A stretch of 64,000 nt of DNA from Riptortus pedestris (Eukaryota; Arthropoda; Insecta; Hemiptera; Alydidae). Within the stretch, counting starts at the first letter, position 1. Each line of letters opens with the position of its first letter. The translations under genes and the position numbers were made by a program. Below the pieces are notes generated by a model. It did no database searches. It was not told where the DNA came from and saw nothing but the letters and a program-made list of their open reading frames with translations. Positions 24,143 to 35,160 of the stretch are shown piece by piece. The stretch covers positions 98,398,501-98,462,500 of the forward strand of contig CM032228.1 in NCBI GenBank assembly GCA_019009955.1, given 5' to 3'.

Positions 24143-24923
24143 CTGTTGCCACTCTAGCGGTAGCAATTATTGTTTAATTGTTACCAAACTTGGTATTTAG
24201 TCGTTTTATGTAAAAAGGAAGATCAAGTTCATTAACGACTGAAATCGAACTAGGGGGAGGGGGGTTTAGTTGAGAGAATTTTGAAAATTCGAAATATTTC
24301 CGTTACCATACGTCGGATCGAAAACATATTTAGAATCAATCTTAAAGAAAATTAAATGTACTATAAATATTGTTTTATACATTTATTCCCTATCTTCAAT
24401 ATTAAACGAGTTATTTACATTTTTCAGTTTTCAGCCTTCAGCAAACCCCCACTTCTACTCATGTTACATAAACAATACTCGGTTATGTAATAAACCACAT
24501 TATTCGAAGCTTAAATACTAAATACTGTTTTTAAGAGGCATTTATTATACGAGATACATGTAAATATGTTCTGGTGACCCCCCCCCCCTTAAGTTTTTGG
24601 ACTACTTAAATTTGATTGATTGAGATAAAAATTATTCTGATTCATTATAAATTACAGTAGTAAATATAGTAAATAGTTTTCAATCAAATTAATACGTTAC
24701 ATTCAAATATATTACAGTAATTGTTTTTCTTTCCGGTAAGAAGTCGGCAGAACTGTTTGTTTACATGTCAGATGCTTCCCGTTGGAACGTTTCTTATTAT
24801 CGTTTGTATTTATTCACTTAATATTCACGTTGGTGTTGTGTTACTGGTATGTATATTTATCTATTGTTCAACTTCATGCGGGAAATCTGTTTAGTTTACG
24901 CAGCCCCTGCGTGACGGACTTTA
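23985..24923 (+). mobile_element. HINE-like element, nearly full length
   Basis: Begins in GGTCGTACTCATGGCGCGAT; the outermost palindrome is missing. GAGGTCCGTTCAAAACTG follows, then the TA tract at 24089-24138, TCTGTTGCCACTCTAGCGGT, the G-tract at 24254-24264, the TTTTCAGCCTTCAGCAAACC block, a C run at 24580-24588, and the right end with GGGAAATCTGTTTAGTTTAC and the CGCAGCCCCTGCG hairpin (24899-24911), then TGACGGACTTT. Confidence 0.8.
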
Positions 24924-26345
24924 TTGAATGATTGAGTACTTCTCGTAGCCGTTGCCTGGTTATTCTAAACAACATATCATTGTCAAAGAATATGACACAA
25001 GGTCACTTATATTGATTTAAAATTATCTTTAGTCATAATAGTATCCCAGTATAGCTGATGGTAAGTTAAACACACAAAAATATTTTATAAACTATTTATA
25101 AAGAAAGAAAACAATTATTGCAGATGTAGAAAAACATTAAAGAAGTAGAAAATAATAATTATCAAATTTTCTTTATTTCCGATTAAGACATTGTTGATTA
25201 AGATATGTTCAATAATTATTAATACCATTATCTTTCCATAAATCAGCCCCATTCCTAAATTTTTACAATGCCTCACTAAAATTTCAATAAATAATACCTA
25301 TGGAAGAAGAGATAATAGAATGTTAGACGACGCCATTTGAATGTCATTCCCAGCAGTAAATCAGCTCAGCTTGGGCAACTTCTGTGTGCCTCCAAATATT
25401 AAAGAATTAGAAGGGGATTATAAAATATTACAGGACAAGATGAAGTATGTAACACATTGATGTGGCTATATGAGTAAGTTAGCAGTGTGGTTTATAAATG
25501 TAATGGAGCCGACCTCCCACTCATGGATGGAGTAGATGGGTCTCAGAGGTCATACCTCACACAGCCCTCTTGCTTTTCCTCATTTTCTTTCACCTTCGTC
25601 ATTTTCCTTTGGGCAAGAAACACATATGAACCGACCCTTGTGTTTTTGCCTCTCCGCGGGGTTGAATAATTAAGCCTTTAGTCTATTCTCGGCCTCCCCT
25701 TCCTTCATATTCACATAGGTATAATATGAATTAACCACCTGGCCCTGGAGAATAATAAGATTAAATAATAAAATCTTGGTTCAGTGAGATGAAATTCAAA
25801 TTCCTTTTGTTATGTCAGTTTATTTTGACTATAATTATCCCTTGTCAAATAATCAACCTTTTCATCTTAAAATAAACTGAAGGAGAATACACATAATAAA
25901 TAGTTATATAAACAATAAGTACAGTTTTATAATAACAATAATAGATAATAAATATTTATTTCATTAATGCCTCTCTTAGGATTGTATTTATATATTTAGG
26001 TAAGCTTCATTTAAATCGCTATAACTTACTTCTGAAGTGTTAGCACAAGACCTAACTTAGTTTGCATGCGTAATAGCCATTTGTGAGTCTTATTAACTCC
26101 TTGTCACTACGTGTGTTGAGTCTTTGTTGTCTGCCTAATAGTTAATTTTTGCTATTGTTACTAATTTGATATTTTCTTGGGATTGGAGTCACTAGTTTTA
26201 ACATGCGTACTTATTAATAGTAGTAGATATTAAAAAAAATGGCTATGTTTAATAAAATAAATATATTGTTTCAGGAAACCAAATTTCTTACTTACAAAAC
26301 AAAACCATACAGTATATGCGTCTAAAACATTCCTAAACTAAAAAA
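24924..26345. other. No gene recognised
   Basis: A GC-richer stretch at 25490-25670 holds a 60-codon open frame without recognised motif. Otherwise AT-rich. Confidence 0.4.
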
Positions 26346-26428
26346 ATTAAATTAAATTATTTATTAACGTCCACTTTTTGCAACTAAGGCTAATTGGGAC
26401 GGGTTATCTACACGTTACCGCCCTTTTA
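26346..26428 (-). mobile_element. SINE, 3' part, split by a HINE insertion
   Basis: SINE tail and body up to GTTACCGCCCTTTT. It continues at 27864 with CTAGCCAGGGTGGCACTCAG, so one SINE has been split. The intact copy at 2170-2402 reads CCTTTTCTAGCC across this point. Confidence 0.85.
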
Positions 26429-26574
26429 GCAGATTTCCCTTAAGGGAAATCAGCTATTGAGGTCGTACTCATGGCGCGATTTTCGAAAAATTTCTTCAAA
26501 TGTCCATCGATCCTACCCAGGAGATGACGAAAATGAGGTCCGTTCAAAATTATATATATCTATCTATCTATCTA

Positions 26575-26616
<42 letters not shown>

Positions 26617-27859
26617 TATATATATTTGTCTGTTAACGCTCTAGCGGTCGCAATTTTTGTTTGATCGTTACGAAACTCGATATTTAACTGTTTCATGTAA
26701 AATGACAGATCAAGTTCGTTAAATGCTGAAATCGGACCAGAGGAAGGGGGGGTTTAGAGGGGGGATTTTCGAAAATTCGAAATATCTCCGTTATTATGCA
26801 TCGGATCGAATAATTGTACATAACCTATCTTATTGCAAATTAAATTTACTATAAATATTGTTATATGCGTTTATTCTCTATCTTGAATATTAACCGAGAT
26901 ATTTGCATTTTTCAGTTTTCAGCAAACCGCCACTTCTACTCATGTTACGTAAACAATACTCTGCTACATAATAAATCACATTATTGGATGTTTAAATACC
27001 AAAAATTGTATTCAAGAGACCTTTATTATACAAGATACATGCAAATATGTCCTGGTGACTCCCTCCCCGCCCCCCCCGTCTTAAGATTTTGGACTTCTAA
27101 AATTTGATTGATTGAGATACAATTATTCTGACTCATTATTAATTACAGTACTACATATAGTAAATAGTTCTCAATAAAATTAATATGTTAGATTCTGATA
27201 TATTTCAGTAATTTTGTTCCTCTTTTCGGTGTGAGGCGGCCAAACCCGTTTGTTTACATTTCTAACCTAATGCTTCCTGTCGGTAGGTTATTGAAATTGG
27301 ATGAACATTTCTTATTTCCGTTTGTATTTATTCATGGTGGTGTTGTGTTACCAGTATGTAGATTTATCTATTACTAAACTTCAAGAGGGAAATCTCCTTA
27401 GTTTACGCAGCCCCTGCGTGACGGACTTTATTTTTTGGTTTTATGGGATATATGCTTTTGTAATATTCAAACCAAGAATTTGAAGTAATTGGTGCTACTG
27501 ATCTATTATTATTTTTACTACTGCACTTTCTGACAACTTCCCAAAAATCAGAAGGATGTCTCATATTATTGATCCCACCCAAAATAGAATTAAAATACTC
27601 TTTCTTAGCTGCCTTTACGGATAATCCCTAAAGTAATAATTTACTATAAATATTGTTATATACATTTATTACCTATCTTGAATATTAAGCGGGATATTTG
27701 AATTTTTATTAAAAGTGGGCCGATAACAGACGAGTGAGTTTCCCGCCAAAAGCTAGTTCGGCCGTTTCCGTAACTGTTCGGCTCTCGTATGGAGATTTCT
27801 CTATTGTATAACTTCACGTGGGAAATCTGCTTAGTTTACGCAGCCCCTGCGTTTCGGAC
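26429..27859 (+). mobile_element. Composite HINE-like element inserted in a SINE
   Basis: Left end AGCAGATTTCCCTTAAGGGA with its palindromic partner AAATCAGCT. Then GGTCGTACTCATGGCGCGAT, GAGGTCCGTTCAAAATTA, (TATC)n/(TA)n at 26546-26629, ACGCTCTAGCGGTCGC, the G-tract, the middle block, and a first complete right end with hairpin at 27407-27426. Beyond it lie a LINE fragment and a second right portion (from 27632, with the shared captured LINE piece at about 27718-27790). A second right end with hairpin CGCAGCCCCTGCG at 27839-27851 is followed by TTTCGGAC and TTTTCTAGCC of the SINE. Both outer ends abut the SINE cleanly. Confidence 0.8.
27450..27624 (-). pseudogene. LINE ORF2 fragment between endonuclease and reverse transcriptase
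   Basis: An open minus-strand stretch of 58 codons reads KAAKKEYFNSILGGINNMRH, PSDFWEVVRKCSSKNN, then SWFEYYKSI. The pattern K-YF---I----N----FW-V------N---I---W--Y is typical of the linker between endonuclease and reverse transcriptase in CR1/Jockey-group LINEs. It lies wholly inside the composite HINE, between the two right ends. No frameshift in the stretch, but it is far too short to act. Family named by pattern only. Confidence 0.65.
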
Positions 27860-27863
27860 TTTT

Positions 27864-27949
27864 CTAGCCAGGGTGGCACTCAGAATTTTATTTAATGAAT
27901 TGCGTCACGAAATACATTCCTTTGGCCAGGCGGGAGTCGAACTCGCCAC
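27864..27949 (-). mobile_element. SINE, middle part, split by a HINE insertion
   Basis: Continues the SINE at 26346-26428: CTAGCCAGGGTGGCACTCAG, TTTAATGAATTGCGTCACGA, GGCGGGAGTCGAACTCGCCA. The B box is present (on the minus strand); the A-box side is missing after 27949. Confidence 0.85.
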
Positions 27950-28599
27950 TAAACTAAAAACAAGAAGCATATGCAAAGAGGTTAAAATCATATTCGGCGG
28001 GGCAAATCATATTTAATATCATCATACGCCTTTAATCTTTTTCATTTTTTATGAACACTAAATTCGGTCTTTCAAAAGACTATCAACGGTCTTACAGTAT
28101 TAAAATTACTGTAGAGTCAGAGCATGATAGAAAACAAAATATTCTTGAGTTAACAATTTACAGGCAGAATACAAACGCGACCTATGGTGACTCCAGGAAA
28201 CTGTGTAGAGAGAAGAGAGTTCTCTATTATATAAATTGTTTGAGTGTTGGCGGGGTACTGATGACAAAACGCTTGCTCTGAAAGCGCTCTGCCGCACATA
28301 GGAACTATCTATGGAGGAATGGTCTGTTTATCTCTTCCTATTTCCTGCCACTATTACATTCTAGTAGATGAAAACTAAAATATTACAAATTCGTTCTCCA
28401 ACTCCCAAACCATGAAAAATTGTTTTCCTCCTATTTACGTCGTCAGAGTAAATTCATATCTATGTATAAATAATCAGCCTAAGTAATTTCCCCAATTCTT
28501 TGATTTCCGCGGACAATTCTTACAGTGAAACAATACTTAAAATAAGAACTTCAGCCTACTCCACTTAATCAAAACTAGAGAATTTAAAATTGACTGCTC
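27950..28599. other. No gene seen
   Basis: Short open frames without motif. Confidence 0.4.
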
Positions 28600-29058
28600 T
28601 ATTTTAATGAGTTTTTATTTTTCAGCGTTTGGTAAACTCATGTCGTATTAACAATTAGCTGCAATATCATTAAAAACTTTATTCTAAGCTTAATACAAAA
28701 TATTTTTTTCAGAGAACTTTATCATGCGAGATACATACAAATTCGTTGTGTCATACGTCATCAATTAAGATTTTACGTTCTCGTTTAGATAATGTTCACT
28801 TGAACTATACCATACTCGACGTTTAAATGTTTGTGTCAACATAAAGATAATATTCGTTGTTGGCTGTAGTCGGACCTGGAGGGGGGGAGGACTCGAAAAT
28901 TCAAAATACTGTCGTTATTATGAGAAAAATGCTATAGGACCAATCTTGTTAAACTATTGATGCTCTACAATTGTTGCACTATTCATTTATTCGCATTCAA
29001 GTATTCAGCGAGTTATTCGTACTGTTTGGTTTTCAGCCATTAGTAACCCTTATGGGAG

Positions 29059-29110
<52 letters not shown>

Positions 29111-29145
29111 CTCCGTCACGCGAGAGCTGCGAAAACTAAGCAGTA
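28600..29145 (+). mobile_element. HINE-like element, permuted subfamily
   Basis: The block that normally follows the middle (TTATTCTAAGCTTAATAC, AACTTTATCATGCGAGATAC) comes first. Then ACCATACTCGACGTTTAAAT, CGGACCTGGAGGGGGGG and TTTTCAGCCATTAGTAACCC. It ends in a TA tract (29060-29108) flanked by GGAGCTTA and TAAGCTCC, then a reverse-oriented right end (CCGTCACGCGAGAGCTGCG, AAACTAAGCAG). The same order occurs at 42685 and 52240. Confidence 0.55.
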
Positions 29146-29489
29146 TTCCACGTTTGATCTCTTATCACAACATATTCCCTATTTCTATGTAAAAAACGGA
29201 TGAGTCGAAGGGAGTAGTGGGAGGGGGAGGATTACTATATATTTTTGTATATATACACATACATATATTATACATATATATGTTATTTTTAAAATATAAT
29301 AATGCTTTTAAAATATTTGCGGAACGTGCTTTTAATACAATTAATAGGTTGAATACTTATTATAGCTGAGACAACTACTATACTTTAAATATTAATGGAT
29401 ATTCAATAATTCTTTTCTCTTTTCTTCTTAAGACTAATAATCTCCTCTTTATATGTTTTTACTTTAATTTGACGTTATTATTGTTAATT
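29146..29489. other. No gene seen
   Basis: AT-rich; ATG-rich TA interruptions at 29250-29285. Confidence 0.4.
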
Positions 29490-29517
29490 CTTTATATATA
29501 TATATATATATAAAGTA

Positions 29518-29553
<36 letters not shown>

Positions 29554-29559
29554 TACTTT
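29490..29559. repeat. Overlapping TA palindromes
   Basis: CTTTATATA...TATATAAAG (29490-29515) overlaps AAAGTATGATATAT...ATATATCATACTTT (29513-29559). Both are perfect inverted repeats with TA cores. Confidence 0.85.
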
Positions 29560-29903
29560 TGAAATAATTTATGTATATATTAATTGTAACACACTACAAA
29601 TGCATGTGATATGCTAACTTGCAGAAAAAAATAAACAGCCTTCTCATAGAGTTACTATAGGAAGGAAATGAATAAAATAATAATAAGAATAATATATATA
29701 ATGTATCAATATGAACGATCTCAACTGGAAACTAGAAATATCATTATTTATTTTTATATATTTTCTGCTGAACCTACCCCAATCGTCAGATGCTAAAATA
29801 ACGTAATTTCATAATTACATTGAGCTAAATAACTAAAATTTCCTGAAAACTATGAAATGCACATGTGTGTCCACGCGTACAAACATAAAGTACATGATTT
29901 TAA
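29560..29903. other. No gene seen
   Basis: AT-rich, nothing recognised. Confidence 0.4.
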
Positions 29904-29925
29904 AGTGTATGTGTGTGAGTGTGTT

Positions 29926-30002
<77 letters not shown>

Positions 30003-30013
30003 TTGTTTGTGTG
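29904..30013. repeat. (GT)n microsatellite
   Basis: About 50 GT units with few interruptions; it generates cysteine/valine-repeat open frames that are not genes. Confidence 0.95.
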
Positions 30014-31205
30014 TATATTCTATATTATTTTATGCGGGGTGTTACCATGAACCACTGTGGATGAGCCTTGGAAAGTATATGCTGTACCCGTACTCCACAG
30101 CCAATACATAGCAATAGAGTCAAAAGTCGGCTTTGATAATACACTATTCATTTATTCTTTGTCAATATCTTATTGAACTGCTAGGCCAAATCTTCTACAA
30201 TGGTGTTTTAATATATATATAAACAAAATTAATTTGCTTCAGTGAGAAAATCGAATTGATACCTTTCTTAGCAAAGAAATACTGTATTTAAAAAAGCACT
30301 TCTGATCAATAGTCACCGAAAATTGCTTTAAGTCTACTGAAAAATTAAATAATTATACAGGTTGAAAAAACATAATTAGAAGAAAAGTTAAAAAGAATAC
30401 CGAGTTTAAAAAAAGTTATTGAATAAACAGAAAAAAAAAGTAATTTGACAAAAGAAGTATAAACAATGGAAATTACTTCGAGATATATAGACATATTTAT
30501 TTCTTATGAGCAAATGGAAGAATAATAAATTTAAAATGTTTTACGATGGCATAGGTTCAAGACCATTCTTAAAATAGTCCAAAAAAAAAAGTTAGTTTAG
30601 GGGCATTAATTCACTGTTATTTATGTTTCAACTTATTTTGCTCTGTAAGGAGGACAGGAGGCAGGGAAGATGATATATTGAAAGGAGAAATGATAAATCA
30701 TTATCGACTATCCTATTCTGCTTCAACAGCAGTATAGAATTTTTCCTCTCGATTCGGGAGGATAAGTAAAGATTTTATCTTTGAAGCCTTTAAATATTCC
30801 CCAGCAGAGTATTAATAACTGAGATTTTAATAAGGGCCGTTTTTATTTGCCTGAATTTTTAATCCCACTTCCACTCTCGCATAAACGTCACCCGAAAACC
30901 TCAGATATTGTCTAAGCAGTTGAATATTGGCTTAACTGTGAACTAAAAGAAGAATGTCCGTTGAACTATTTAACACAAGTATTATTTAACATTGGCTTGC
31001 ATACCCGCCAACTAATGTCATTAGAAACTAAAGTACCAATAATTTCGAATAGGAACAATTTATTTATCACAATAATAATTCTCAAGAATAATATATTTAT
31101 TTATTTATCACAAGTATATTATTTACTTTGTATCAATAGTATATTAAAGGCCCAGAGCTGCCACTTTCAAAATTTAGCTGGAGAATGTAATAGAGGTTTA
31201 TTTGT
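30014..31205. other. No gene seen
   Basis: AT-rich; the open frame from 30961 ends inside a repeat copy and has no motif. Confidence 0.4.
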
Positions 31206-31505
31206 TAGTAGATTTTGCTTTAAGGGAAATCAGCTAATTGGTTACAATAGGAGATGTCAGAAATCCGCGTATCAAAAATAACACATGTAAGTTACAGTTC
31301 TAGCGATCTTAGTGTGTTTTCGATAGTTACGAAACTTGAAACTTAAGCATTTCATGTAAAAAGAGAGATTAACTTCATTGAAAACTAAAATCCAACTAGG
31401 GGTAGGGAATTTAGAGGTTGGGTAAACCAGAAATTGAAATATCTCCATTATTATGAGTACGATCGAAAACTGTTATATAACCAATCTTATTACAAATATA
31501 ATTTT
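31206..31505 (+). mobile_element. HINE-like element, old copy, left half
   Basis: Left palindrome TAGATTTTGCTTTAAGGGAA with AATCAGCTAATTGG, then GTTCTAGCGATCTTAG, CGATAGTTACGAAACTTGAA, ATCCAACTAGGGGTAGGG, CTCCATTATTATGAGTACGA. Confidence 0.6.
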
Positions 31506-31557
31506 CTAAAACCGTTGTTATATGTGTGTGTATTTATATATATATATACCTAAACAC

Positions 31558-31561
31558 TCAC

Positions 31562-31608
<47 letters not shown>

Positions 31609-31632
31609 CACAAGTGTGTGTGTGTGTGTCTG
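31558..31632. repeat. (CA)n and (TG)n microsatellite
   Basis: CACACACA run, TATA spacer, then TGTGTGTG; an imperfect inverted repeat of the two runs. Confidence 0.9.
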
Positions 31633-31639
31633 TGTATCA

Positions 31640-31985
31640 TTCAAGATTTGTCTAGTAATGCTCTCACGATCGAAATTTTTATTTTATTGAATGGAAAATT
31701 GGCATTTAATCATTTTCATGAAGTTAGTAAATAGCTGAAATCGCACCATGAAGAAAAGAAAAATCTAAATTCAAAATATCTTCGTTATTATGAGTAGAAT
31801 AAAAAAAAATATCTAAAATCGATTTTCCTACAAATTTAATTCTCTATAATTGCTGTTCTATATTTTTGACAAGTACAATGAATATTAACTTAGCCATTTG
31901 TATTTTTGTTTTGTTTTCAGCCTTCAGTAATCCCCCACGTCTCCTCATCTCAAGATAATATATCGCCACACATCATAAAACATAT
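31640..31985 (+). mobile_element. HINE-like element, old copy, middle part
   Basis: AGTAATGCTCTCACGATCGA (decayed ACCGCT block), ATTTAATCATTTTCATG, ATAGCTGAAATCGCACC, TTCGTTATTATGAGTAGAAT, TTTTCAGCCTTCAGTAATCC. Confidence 0.55.
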
Positions 31986-33870
31986 TATTGCAAGCGTAAG
32001 GAAAACGTATTTACGTTTTGAATGAAATGATTACAATATTATCTCTTCTGTAAAACATTTAATGTTTTCCATTTGTTTTATAAAATACATGTATAATAAT
32101 GTATTTTCTTGAAAGAAAATTAAAACTATTAAATTTCTTTTGAATATGATTTAATGTTTATTAAATTACTATATAATACTGTTTTTATTAAATAATATTT
32201 TTATATTTCTTAATATGATTCTAGAGGTTCGTTATATTCGGCTAAGTTGAAATTTTACTTGTTAGTAGTCTTGCAGTTATATATGGGTGGGACCAAGAAT
32301 TTGCCAATAAATAAAGGTTTGCCAAGTACAATAGAATTGGCATTTTCAACGTGAGCCCCCCCCCCCCTCCCAGTGCAATAACCTATTATGCTTCGAATAA
32401 TCTTAACAGTATTAGATGATTTTTGGAAGAGTGGAGGATTTTTAATATTAACTTACTAAGACCGGCACATATTTAGCAGATATTACACGAAAATGACTCT
32501 ATGTCGTTAGTGTTAATTTCACTATTATTGCTTTGACTTTTTTTCATTTATTGATTTCTATATTCTTATTAACGTATTTATTTATTTTAATTATTCTATA
32601 TTATATTTTCTCCATCCCTTTTCTTAACGTTATCAATTTATAAATAAATTCAAGAATAGCAAGGGAATCAATATGAGGAAGATGCAGTGAAACCCACAGT
32701 GCGGTACCCAAAGCAAATAAACTGCTTTTTTCCAGGGTTAGCGGTAAATTGGGGAAATGAGTATTTCACTTAAAATTCTAAACAAAAAGAGTTTACACAG
32801 GAATACTTTGACTTCGAGAAGTGCAGTTATCAATATTATTTCGAAATTATGACAAACTTTCAGTTAGTATCATATCACGTACATTCATACAGACCCACAC
32901 ATTTTATAAAACGGAATTATTATTATTATTTTCTGGTGCCTAATGAAATAAAAATATAATATTTCTATATTTATTTTTATTCTCAATAAAAATAAGCTAT
33001 ATTTTTAAACCCGTGTAGGAAAAATAACACAGTAATAAGTGAAAAACGTCCTATCCTTTCACAGGCTTTAGTAGGAAAAGTAATTTTGAACATGGCGAAC
33101 ACCCACGTAGTCTGTAATGACAGCCCTTAGTTCCTAAATTTGCCTTTGGGTTTGTGAATAGCCAACGGTATTGTGAGTTGTCTAAATGTATCACTTGGTT
33201 GATAATTATCCGCGTTCGGACTTGTATAACTTTGTTTGTCCCAGAACACGTGTTCGGCTAACCTTACTAAGCGATAGCCATGAATTACAACATAAACTAA
33301 TTATAGGGATTGAAGTAAGCCAACACATTTGTCATTCCCTAGCCGAATCAAACTTTGACTAACTAAGCTTAGGGCAGTGCCCAACTTTATTTGGTTAGAT
33401 ACAGTATGACCCCTTGAGATAAAATCTATTTAACTTGTTTGAAATGAAAAAAAAAGAACTTGGTAAATTGACTTCTCTTTAAGTCAATTACTCGAGATAG
33501 ATTGGACCTCTCTCAAGTTAGGTCGTAAGAGTTTGGTCTGTACTACTCCTTTACAACAAATCAATACGAGAGAGAGAATGGAAATAGATAGGAATAAAAT
33601 AGTTGATTATTATATAACATTTTATATTTATCCAGCTAGTTTTTTTCTAAAATTTCATAAAGATTTATTTTAATTTAAATAAACCATATCCATATCTATT
33701 AATAGAAAATCTCTATAACTGCATATAAGATACCTACTATCCGAAGATCAGACAAAAAAGGAATTTTTTTTTTGGAATAGAAGGAAATCGTTTTCCCCCA
33801 TGGGAGGCTTAAATTGAATACGCTCACTCATCCGACGGGAAATAAAATTAAAAAATTGTAGAAATAATTA
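31986..33870. other. No gene seen
   Basis: AT-rich with a C run at 32358-32370. No repeat copy or coding stretch recognised. Confidence 0.4.
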
Positions 33871-33902
33871 ATTTTTCTTCACTATATTTAGTGAAGAAAA
33901 AT
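33871..33902. repeat. Perfect 14-bp hairpin
   Basis: ATTTTTCTTCACTA (33871-33884), loop TATT, then TAGTGAAGAAAAAT (33889-33902). Role unknown. Confidence 0.85.
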
Positions 33903-33944
33903 GCTCATAGACAAATTTATTTACTTCCTAATTATAGCGTGGGA

Positions 33945-34036
33945 CTTAAGTTAGCCAAGTAAGCTCGCTTGATGAACACGAGTCACATGGTTGATTCTCG
34001 GCTGGACAATAGGAATTTATGTATGATTTTCTCCAT
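33945..34036 (+). mobile_element. tRNA-SINE head
   Basis: AAGTTAGCCAAGTAAGCTCG (A box region), CATGGTTGATTCTCGGCTGG (B box region), then ACAATAGGAATTTATGTA. The downstream body is lost. Confidence 0.65.
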
Positions 34037-34552
34037 ATCTGTAATTCAATAATGATTACGTTTGGATCGAGTTTAATTTCGGTATATACACTCAGCGTAA
34101 ACTGGTGTTTCTGTAAAGTTTTTTGTAGAGTTTCGTCACTGGAAGTTCATTACACTAAACAATGAGTCAGAGGCATTGCCATTGGTATTTCTTAGTTTCT
34201 TGAGAACATGTTGACATTTTGATAAATGATGTATTTCAATGGCCGAAAACCAGATATTGTATTATATTAACATTTTAAACGTATCCTTGTTGGGATGGCA
34301 TATCTTCTTACAAGGGTGATAAAAACATCACCACCCTATGTGTCAGGCTTCGTTCTTAGAGCTCGTCGACCAGAATACAAGTATGTATATTTCATATATT
34401 TTATTTTTAAATGGGCTTTAAACCATTGAATAAAAAATACTAGTTGGAGTAATGAAATATATTTGGGATTAGTCTAGGCTCCAGTGGTGTCAGACTCATC
34501 CTCACAATATTTTCCATTGTATAAGATGACCAAAGTGGCATTCCAGCACATG
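34037..34552. other. No gene seen
   Basis: Nothing recognised. Confidence 0.4.
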
Positions 34553-34582
34553 GAAAATCTGCTTAGTTTACGCAGCTCTGTT
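34553..34582 (+). mobile_element. HINE-like right-end fragment
   Basis: GGAAAATCTGCTTAGTTTAC followed by GCAGCTCTG and a T run; isolated right terminus. Confidence 0.65.
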
Positions 34583-34689
34583 TTTTTTCCAGATTGCATT
34601 CCAGAACGATATTAAACAATACAGATGGTAGCCTCAAAGCAATGTGGTTATAACCTTACAGCCATTCCATACTAGAGTCATGATCGTGA

Positions 34690-34957
34690 GCTATTAAGGT
34701 TGTAATCATGACGCGTTTTTGGAAAAATGTCTTCAAATGTCCATCGATCCTACCTAGTAGATGACGAAAATGTGGTCCGTTCAAAATTATATATATATAT
34801 ATATATATATAATATTTGTCTGTTACCGCTCTAACGTTCGCAATTTTGGTTTAATTATTACCAAACTCGACATTTAATCGTTTTATATAAAAAGAAAGAC
34901 CAAGTTCGTTAATGGCTAAAATCTGACCAATGTGAGGTGGAGGTTTAGAGGGGTAGA
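34690..34957 (+). mobile_element. HINE-like element, left half
   Basis: TTAAGGTTGTAATCATGACG, CAAATGTCCATCGATCCTAC, GTGGTCCGTTCAAAATTA, TA tract 34786-34811, ACCGCTCTAACGTTCGC, TTTAATCGTTTTATA, AAAATCTGACC. Stops abruptly at AGAGGGG, where a LINE fragment begins. Confidence 0.7.
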
Positions 34958-34959
34958 CA

Positions 34960-35160
34960 ATACTCGCATCTCCCAGCTAAGAATATCCATTTTCCATAAA
35001 TCAATCACCTGATAAACCTCCTCACTGATAATTTCATCTTTTGTATATTTCAGTAACAAGAGTATATTTCATCAGACCCAAGAGTTTTGAAGATTTTTCA
35101 TAGACAAAACGATTTATTCTATTTTTCCTCCATCTTCTTTCTCAATATCATCATCAGTTT
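34960..35160 (-). pseudogene. Non-LTR reverse transcriptase fragment
   Basis: Minus strand gives KTLGSDEIYS in one frame, then LLLKYTKDEIISEEVYQVID and LWKMDILSWEMRVLS in the next. Together this follows the first reverse-transcriptase block of LINEs (K-PG-D-I---LLK, then IW----P--W). Stops and a frameshift make it dead. It abuts the truncated HINE-like copy at 34690-34957. The sequence further 5' (to about 35215) may belong to the same fragment but is not recognisable. Confidence 0.55.

Noticed and set aside
23920..24177. Open frames with Tyr-Ile repeats (also at 28971, 42747, 55664)
   Set aside because: They translate the TA tract and conserved non-coding blocks of the HINE-like family.
27450..27624. 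A host exon, because the frame is open for 58 codons
   Set aside because: The residue pattern fits a LINE ORF2 linker and the piece lies inside a transposon.
29852..30111. Cys/Val-repeat open frames
   Set aside because: Pure (GT)n translation artefact.
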